From Phycisphaeraceae bacterium (GTDB taxonomy: Bacteria > Planctomycetota > Phycisphaerae > Phycisphaerales > Phycisphaeraceae): a DNA stretch of 7,812 nt. The stretch lies in contig JADZCW010000216.1 in NCBI GenBank assembly GCA_020851395.1, forward strand, positions 1 to 7,812. Direction: 5' to 3'. Every line of letters starts with the position of its first letter. Position 1 is the stretch's first letter. Shown here piece by piece: positions 4,241 to 7,812 of this stretch. Below the pieces are notes generated by a model that did not search any database, was not told the DNA's origin, and saw nothing but the letters and a program-made list of their open reading frames with translations. Made by a program: the position numbers and the translations under genes.

Positions 4241-5662
4241 ATGGATCAGAAGCAGTTGATCGCCGACGTGGTGGAACAGGTGCTGTCACGCCTGGGCGGC
4301 GGGGCGACGCTGGTGACGGCGAAGGCGGAGCCGTCCGGCGCGACGAATCGGCCCGGGATTTTCACTACGGTCGACGCGGCGGTGGAGGCGGCGTGGAAGG
4401 CGCAGCGGCGGCTGGCGGAGGCGGGGCTCGAGACGCGCGACAAGATCTGCAAGCTGATCAAGCGCCTCGCCCTGGAGAACGCCAAGGAGTGGGGGCGGAT
4501 CGAGCTGGAGGAGACCAAGGTCGGCCGGCTGGATCACAAGATCGCGAAGCTGGAGCTGCTGCAGAAGGTGCCCGGGGTCGAGTTCCTACGGACGGTGGCG
4601 CACAGCGGGGACCAGGGGATTGGGCTCGATGAGGCGGCGCCGTGGGGGGTCATCGGCGTGATCACGCCCGTGACGCACTCGGTGCCGACGCTCTCGGCCA
4701 ACGCCATCAGCATGATCGCGGCGGGCAACACGATGGTGGTCAACGCCCATCCGTCGGGGGCCAAGTGCCTGGCCCTGGCGGTCGAGACGTACAACCGGGC
4801 GATTGCGAAGGAATTCGAGCTGGATCCCTTGATCTGCGTGATCGACCCGCCGACGCTGCGGTCGGCCGAGGAGATCTTCCAGCATCCGCGGATCCCGATG
4901 CTGGTGGCGACGGGCGGGCCGGCGGTGGCGCGGGCGGCGATGAAGCAGACCAAGCGTGCCATCGTGGCGGGGCCGGGCAATCCGCCGGTGGTGATCGACG
5001 AGACGGCGGACCTGGACGTGGCGGCCAAGGCGATCATCCTCGGCGGTGGGTTCGACAACAACCTCTTGTGCATCGGCGAGAAGGAAGTGTTCGTTGTCCA
5101 GAGCGTCTTTGACAAGATGATGGAGGCGATGCGGCGGGCGGGGGCGATCGAGCTGGCGGATTCGGCCATCGTCAAGCTGACGGACAAGGCTTTTAAGTGG
5201 CACAACGATCATTACGCGGTGCAGAAGGAGCTGATCGGCAAGGACCCGCAGGTGCTCGGTGAGGCGGTGGGGTTGAACATTCCGGGGGGGACGGACCTGC
5301 TGTTCGGGCGGACGGACGAGAAGAACCCGTTCGTGCCGGAGGAGCAGATGATGCCCTTCGTGCCCTTCGTGCCGGTGCGGGACTTCGATCACGGGCTGGA
5401 GCTGGCGATCGAGAACGAGCACGGCTTTGGGCACACGGCGATCATCCACTCGAACAACCTTGAACGCATCACACGGATGGGCCGGGTGATGAACACGACG
5501 ATCTTCGTGGCCAATGGGCCGAGCACGGCGGGCCTGGGCATCGGGGGCGAGGGATATCCGAGCTACTCGATCGCCACGCCGACGGGCGAGGGCATCACCA
5601 CGCCGCTGACCTTCACGCGGTTCCGCCGGATGGGGATCAGCGGCAGCCTGAGGATGATCTAG
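4241..5662 (+). CDS. CoA-acylating aldehyde dehydrogenase (PduP/EutE-like), encapsulated
   Basis: Oxidises an aldehyde to acyl-CoA with NAD+ and CoA inside the shell; here the likely substrate is L-lactaldehyde. The 473-residue protein has the ALDH catalytic segment GGGFDNNLLCIGEKEVFVV with nucleophile Cys277 (compare SDNN.PCIAEK in PduP). It also has the Rossmann-region motifs ITPVTHSVPT (141-150), ATGGPAV (223-229) and AGPGNPPVVID (243-253), and the C-terminal block HGFGHTAIIHS (394-404). Residues 2-19 (DQKQLIADVVEQVLSRLG) form a predicted amphipathic helix followed by a Gly-rich, low-conservation linker to about residue 40, the usual encapsulation-peptide arrangement. GGAG (4229-4232) lies 8 nt before the ATG. 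The following BMC-P gene starts 5 bases after the stop, indicating translational coupling. Confidence 0.95.
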   Translation: MDQKQLIADVVEQVLSRLGGGATLVTAKAEPSGATNRPGIFTTVDAAVEAAWKAQRRLAEAGLETRDKICKLIKRLALENAKEWGRIELEETKVGRLDHKIAKLELLQKVPGVEFLRTVAHSGDQGIGLDEAAPWGVIGVITPVTHSVPTLSANAISMIAAGNTMVVNAHPSGAKCLALAVETYNRAIAKEFELDPLICVIDPPTLRSAEEIFQHPRIPMLVATGGPAVARAAMKQTKRAIVAGPGNPPVVIDETADLDVAAKAIILGGGFDNNLLCIGEKEVFVVQSVFDKMMEAMRRAGAIELADSAIVKLTDKAFKWHNDHYAVQKELIGKDPQVLGEAVGLNIPGGTDLLFGRTDEKNPFVPEEQMMPFVPFVPVRDFDHGLELAIENEHGFGHTAIIHSNNLERITRMGRVMNTTIFVANGPSTAGLGIGGEGYPSYSIATPTGEGITTPLTFTRFRRMGISGSLRMI

Positions 5663-5667
5663 ACGCC

Positions 5668-5925
5668 ATGCAGCTTGCGATTGTCCAGGGCCGCGCGACG
5701 ACAACGGTTAGGCATGCCTCGCTGGGAGGCGTGAAGCTGCTGGTCTGCGGGCTGCTCGACTCCAAGGGCGTGCCCTTGGGCGATCCTGTGCTGGCGGTGG
5801 ATCGACTGGGCGCGGGGGCGGGGGACAAGGTGCTGCTGACGAGCGACGGGCTGGGCTTGCGTGAGCTGCTGAATGACCCGACGAGCCCGGCTCGCTGGTG
5901 GACGATGGGGATCGTGGATGTGTAG
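5668..5925 (+). CDS. BMC-P pentameric vertex protein 2 (EutN/CcmL family)
   Basis: An 85-residue vertex protein, the most compact of the three. It opens MQLAIVQGRATTTVRHASL, then GGVKLLVCGLLDSKG, LAVDRLGAGAGDKVLLTSDG and WTMGIVDV, the standard EutN/CcmL core. The ATG is 5 bases after the aldehyde dehydrogenase stop, and the only Shine-Dalgarno-like sequence (GAGG near 5648) overlaps the end of that gene, so translation is probably coupled. The TAG stop (5923-5925) belongs to the GTAG that begins the REP doublet at 5922. The protein ends at GIVDV, without the several residues that BMC-P proteins often carry beyond this strand, so insertion of the repeat may have trimmed its C terminus. Confidence 0.92.
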   Translation: MQLAIVQGRATTTVRHASLGGVKLLVCGLLDSKGVPLGDPVLAVDRLGAGAGDKVLLTSDGLGLRELLNDPTSPARWWTMGIVDV

Positions 5926-5991
5926 GGCACGCATCCTGCGTGCCAGTGGTTCGCGGTGGGTTGGGTTTGGTACGCAGGATGCGTGCCCTAC
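5922..5991. repeat. REP doublet (BIME-like): two inverted GTAG-hairpins
   Basis: Two 20-base arms, 5922-5941 and 5972-5991, are perfect inverted repeats separated by 30 bases. Each arm region is itself a hairpin. On the left, GGCACGCA (5926-5933) pairs with TGCGTGCC (5937-5944) over TCC. On the right, GGTACGCA (5969-5976) pairs with TGCGTGCC (5980-5987) over GGA with one G-T wobble. On its own strand each hairpin is preceded directly by GTAG (5922-5925 plus; 5988-5991 minus). A GTAG tetranucleotide 5' to a small hairpin is the hallmark of REP elements mobilised by RAYT (REP-associated tyrosine) transposases, and an inverted pair is the classic BIME. No RAYT gene is in the window. Confidence 0.85.
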
Positions 5992-6001
5992 GGATGAGTG
6001 T

Positions 6002-6880
6002 ATGGGTGACATTTCCCCCGAGTTTGTGCGGAAGATCGCCGATGAGGTGCTCGCGGCGCTGCGCCAGCGTGGGGTTGAAGCGTCCTCCGGGGGCGGGGCC
6101 GGGGCCGGAGCCGGGGGTGGGCCGGTTGAAGTGCATCCGCCGGTGGGTGTTTGCACGGGGGATTACTCGAAGTTTCCGGAGCTGGCGGGGAAAGTGACGT
6201 CTCCAGTGGGGACCGCGGCGCCTGCTCCAGCGTCACCAGCTCATGCGCTCACGGGCATCGTGACGGCCAAGCAGTTGCAGGTGGCGATGGATAAAGCACC
6301 TGACGGTGTGGCGGTGCTGGCGGCGGGGGCGCGGCTGACGCCTTTGGCGAATGATCTGGCGCGGCAGAAGCCCGGCAAGGTTCGGCGGGCGGGTGAGGCT
6401 GCGGTCGCGGGGGGGAACTCTGCCGCGAATCCATCCGTGGGCGCGGCCACGGGGACTTGGGCGTGGTGGGTGGATGATCAATGCCCGGTGGTGGGGCAGG
6501 CGACGGCGGCGCGGAAGGAGCATCTGCGCTACATCGCGGTGAACCGCTCGCCGGGGGCGGCGTCGGCGGTGGAGGTTGTCGGGCGCGTGGCGGAGTTGAT
6601 CAAGAGCCGGCAGGTCAGCGGGGCGATCCTGTTTGTCAGTCGGCCTTCGCGGGCGGTGTGTCTGGCCAATCGCAGCCCGCTGCTGCGGGCGGTGCAGGCG
6701 TCGCACCCGCAGGGGCTGCGTGACGCGATCGAGGATTTGTCGCCCAACGTGCTGGTGATCGAGCACACGCGGGCCAAGCCTGAATCATTGGCGGAGATGG
6801 TGGACGTGGTGATGCGTTCGAACCCCCGGCCGATCGCGGCGGTGGAGCGGGCGCTCCATGAGCTGCACGGGCGGCGATAG
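6002..6880 (+). CDS. Putative lumen protein: encapsulation helix plus degenerate RpiB/LacAB-like domain
   Basis: Function unknown. Residues 5-24 (SPEFVRKIADEVLAALRQRG) look like an amphipathic encapsulation helix. A Gly/Ala-rich linker (30-40) and a conserved-looking block PVGVCTGDYSKFPEL (47-61) follow. Residues 103-121 contain AGARLTPLANDLA, and a Gly/Ala-rich stretch runs 131-152. The C-terminal region (about 177-285) resembles ribose-5-phosphate isomerase B: GAILFVSRPSRAVCLANR and LLRAV align with GILICGTGVGISIAANK and GIRAV, and PNVLVI and LAEMVDVV align with TNVLAF and LAKMIVD. In this alignment the RpiB catalytic Cys is Val212, the Gly-rich loop is lost, and the active-site His of RQHND is Asp. 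The protein is probably not an active isomerase. The start at 6002 is chosen because the in-frame extension to 5873 would translate the REP repeat; the ribosome-binding site (GGA, 5992-5994) is weak. BMC-P 3 starts 13 bases after its stop. Confidence 0.6.
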   Translation: MGDISPEFVRKIADEVLAALRQRGVEASSGGGAGAGAGGGPVEVHPPVGVCTGDYSKFPELAGKVTSPVGTAAPAPASPAHALTGIVTAKQLQVAMDKAPDGVAVLAAGARLTPLANDLARQKPGKVRRAGEAAVAGGNSAANPSVGAATGTWAWWVDDQCPVVGQATAARKEHLRYIAVNRSPGAASAVEVVGRVAELIKSRQVSGAILFVSRPSRAVCLANRSPLLRAVQASHPQGLRDAIEDLSPNVLVIEHTRAKPESLAEMVDVVMRSNPRPIAAVERALHELHGRR

Positions 6881-6893
6881 GAAGCGGTGAAGC

Positions 6894-7235
6894 ATGCGGA
6901 TAGCACGCGTGATCGGCAGTGTGACGCTGGGCGGGCGGTTGCCGGAGTTCAAGGCTGGCAACTACCTGATCGCCGACGCGCTCGACGAGGGGGCGTTGCG
7001 CCGTCTGCCGGAGGCGACCAAGCGTGACAAGCCGATGCCCGAATCGCTGGTGGTGTTCGACCGGCTCGGCGCGGGCGTCGGCCAGCTCATCGCGGTGAGC
7101 GAGGGGGCGGAGGCGACGGCGCCGTTCGGGAAGGATCGCGTGCCGGTGGACGCGTACTGTGCGGCGATCCTGGACGTCGTGGAAGTGACGGACGGGAAGA
7201 ACCACCAAGACACTAAGAACACCAAGAAATCATAA
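6894..7235 (+). CDS. BMC-P pentameric vertex protein 3, with repeat-derived C-terminal tail
   Basis: A 113-residue vertex protein. EutN/CcmL features: MRIARVIGSVTLGG, then FKAGNYLIADAL (19-30), SLVVFDRLGAGVGQLIAVSEG (from 51), VPVDAYCAAILDVVEV (83-98). It carries a PEATKRDKPMPE insertion (39-50) before the second block. The family core ends at about residue 98. The last 11 residues (NHQDTKNTKKS) are encoded by a copy of the repeat at 7200-7229 and look unlike any BMC-P C terminus. AGGAAG (6879-6884) lies 9 nt before the ATG. The tail is polar and Lys/Asn-rich and, if translated, would extend from the pentamer without disturbing the core. The third distinct pentamer gene of the locus. Confidence 0.92.
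   Translation: MRIARVIGSVTLGGRLPEFKAGNYLIADALDEGALRRLPEATKRDKPMPESLVVFDRLGAGVGQLIAVSEGAEATAPFGKDRVPVDAYCAAILDVVEVTDGKNHQDTKNTKKS
7200..7229 (+). repeat. Third copy of the ACCACCAAGACAC repeat, inside BMC-P 3
   Basis: The 30 bases starting AACCACCAAGACACTAAG match the left arm of the element at 1279 in 27 of 30 positions. Here it is a single arm in plus orientation. It lies in the reading frame of BMC-P 3 and leads to a TAA stop at 7233-7235. No inverted partner is visible before the aldolase gene, so this is either a solo arm or the remnant of an element like that at 1279-1405. Confidence 0.8.
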
Positions 7236-7268
7236 GGGCTCATGCCCATACCCCAAGCTAGGTGAACC

Positions 7269-7812
7269 ATGAACGGCTACAGCGACACCCCGATCTGGCA
7301 GCTCAAGAAGGAGATGTGCGACGTCGGCCAGCGCATCTGGCAGAAGGGCTTTTGTGCCGGCAACGAGGGCAATCACTCCGTGCGGATCGGGCCGGACCGG
7401 GTGCTCTGCACGCCGACGGGGATCAGCAAAGGGTTCCTCACGCCCGACGACATCTGCGTGGTGGACATGAACGGCAAGCAGGTCGAGGCCAACGCCAAGG
7501 GGCGCAAGCGGACGAGCGAGGTGCTCGTCCACCTGGCGATCTATAAACATCGGCCGGACATCCGGGCGGTGATCCACAGCCATCCGCCGCATGCCACGGC
7601 CTTCGCCATCGCGCAGATACCGCTGCCTGAAGCCATTCACCCGGAGGCGGAGGTGTTTCTGGGCAAGGTCCCCACAGCTCACTATGCCACGCCGAGCAAG
7701 CAGGACCTGCCCGACAGCATCATCCCGCTGATCAAGGCGGACACGAGCACGGTGCTGATGGGCAACCACGGGTCGGTGAGTTTCGACAAGGACCTGATCG
7801 GGGCGTACTACC
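7269..7812 (+). CDS. Class II aldolase (L-fuculose/L-rhamnulose phosphate aldolase type), C terminus cut by window
   Basis: A zinc-dependent aldolase that splits L-fuculose-1-phosphate (and, in PVM loci, probably also L-rhamnulose-1-phosphate) into DHAP and L-lactaldehyde, feeding the microcompartment pathway. The first 181 residues are visible. GNEGNHSVRIG (31-41) and TPTGISKG (48-55) form the phosphate site. TSEVLVH has the catalytic Glu84 (equivalent to Glu73 of FucA). HSHPPHA (103-109) supplies zinc ligands His103 and His105, and GNHG supplies His167. HPEAEVFLGKVP (124-135) is also typical of the family. The ATG at 7269 follows AGGTGA (7260-7265) with short spacing. The reading remains open at the right edge. 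The distinction between fuculose and rhamnulose preference cannot be made from sequence here. It is the only sugar-cleaving enzyme in the window and therefore the best pointer to the locus's substrate. Confidence 0.92.
   Translation, partial: MNGYSDTPIWQLKKEMCDVGQRIWQKGFCAGNEGNHSVRIGPDRVLCTPTGISKGFLTPDDICVVDMNGKQVEANAKGRKRTSEVLVHLAIYKHRPDIRAVIHSHPPHATAFAIAQIPLPEAIHPEAEVFLGKVPTAHYATPSKQDLPDSIIPLIKADTSTVLMGNHGSVSFDKDLIGAYY

Noticed and set aside
5351..5374. Tandem 9-base duplication in the aldehyde dehydrogenase (PFVPFVPV)
   Set aside because: The block corresponds to the normal MPxxPxxxVxDF segment of this enzyme family, so it is not an insertion.
4586..5704. 372-codon open frame on the minus strand opposite the aldehyde dehydrogenase
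   Set aside because: Low-complexity Arg/His/Pro-rich product and complete overlap with a confident gene.
5873..6001. N-terminal extension of the RpiB-like protein to an ATG at 5873
   Set aside because: It would overlap BMC-P 2 and translate the REP doublet; the start at 6002 puts the amphipathic helix at the N terminus as expected.
7236..7247. Small hairpin GGGC-TCAT-GCCC before the aldolase
   Set aside because: A 4-bp stem is too short to separate from chance in GC-rich DNA.

Overview
The window is a high-GC bacterial segment that carries most of a bacterial microcompartment (BMC) operon. Gene content and order match the planctomycete/verrucomicrobia-type (PVM, 'pvm') BMC loci known from Planctomycetota, which process the lactaldehyde released from L-fucose and L-rhamnose. 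The host is most likely a planctomycete. This rests on the gene set (pduL, three BMC-H, three BMC-P, an acetate kinase, a CoA-acylating aldehyde dehydrogenase and a class II aldolase, with no BMC-T and no B12- or glycyl-radical signature enzyme). It does not rest on any ribosomal marker.

Layout. Positions 1-175 (minus strand) hold the 5' end of ilvD (dihydroxy-acid dehydratase), which runs off the left edge. Positions 176-565 are a divergent intergenic region with an AT-rich island and a plausible sigma70-type promoter at 447-475. From 566 onward all genes are on the plus strand: pduL (566-1273), BMC-H 1 (1448-1753), BMC-H 2 (1900-2160), acetate kinase (2282-3466), BMC-H 3 (3526-3789), BMC-P 1 (3878-4216), aldehyde dehydrogenase (4241-5662), BMC-P 2 (5668-5925), a 292-residue protein resembling a degenerate RpiB/LacAB-fold protein with an encapsulation-peptide-like N terminus (6002-6880), BMC-P 3 (6894-7235), and a class II fuculose-phosphate-type aldolase (7269 to the right edge, truncated by the window).

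How the genes work together (inferred from known PVM pathways). The aldolase splits fuculose-1-phosphate and/or rhamnulose-1-phosphate into DHAP and L-lactaldehyde. The aldehyde dehydrogenase makes lactyl-CoA, PduL exchanges CoA for phosphate, and the acetate-kinase homologue makes ATP and lactate. BMC-H hexamers form the shell facets and BMC-P pentamers cap the vertices. The NAD+-regenerating dehydrogenase and the transcriptional regulator expected in such a locus are not in this window.

Non-coding structure is rich. There is a near-perfect 32-bp inverted repeat (1279-1310 / 1374-1405) forming a MITE-like element after pduL. A third, diverged copy of the same repeat supplies the last codons of BMC-P 3. 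A classic REP doublet (two hairpins in inverted orientation, each with a 5' GTAG) at 5922-5991 supplies the stop codon of BMC-P 2. Several compact hairpins lie between the shell genes.
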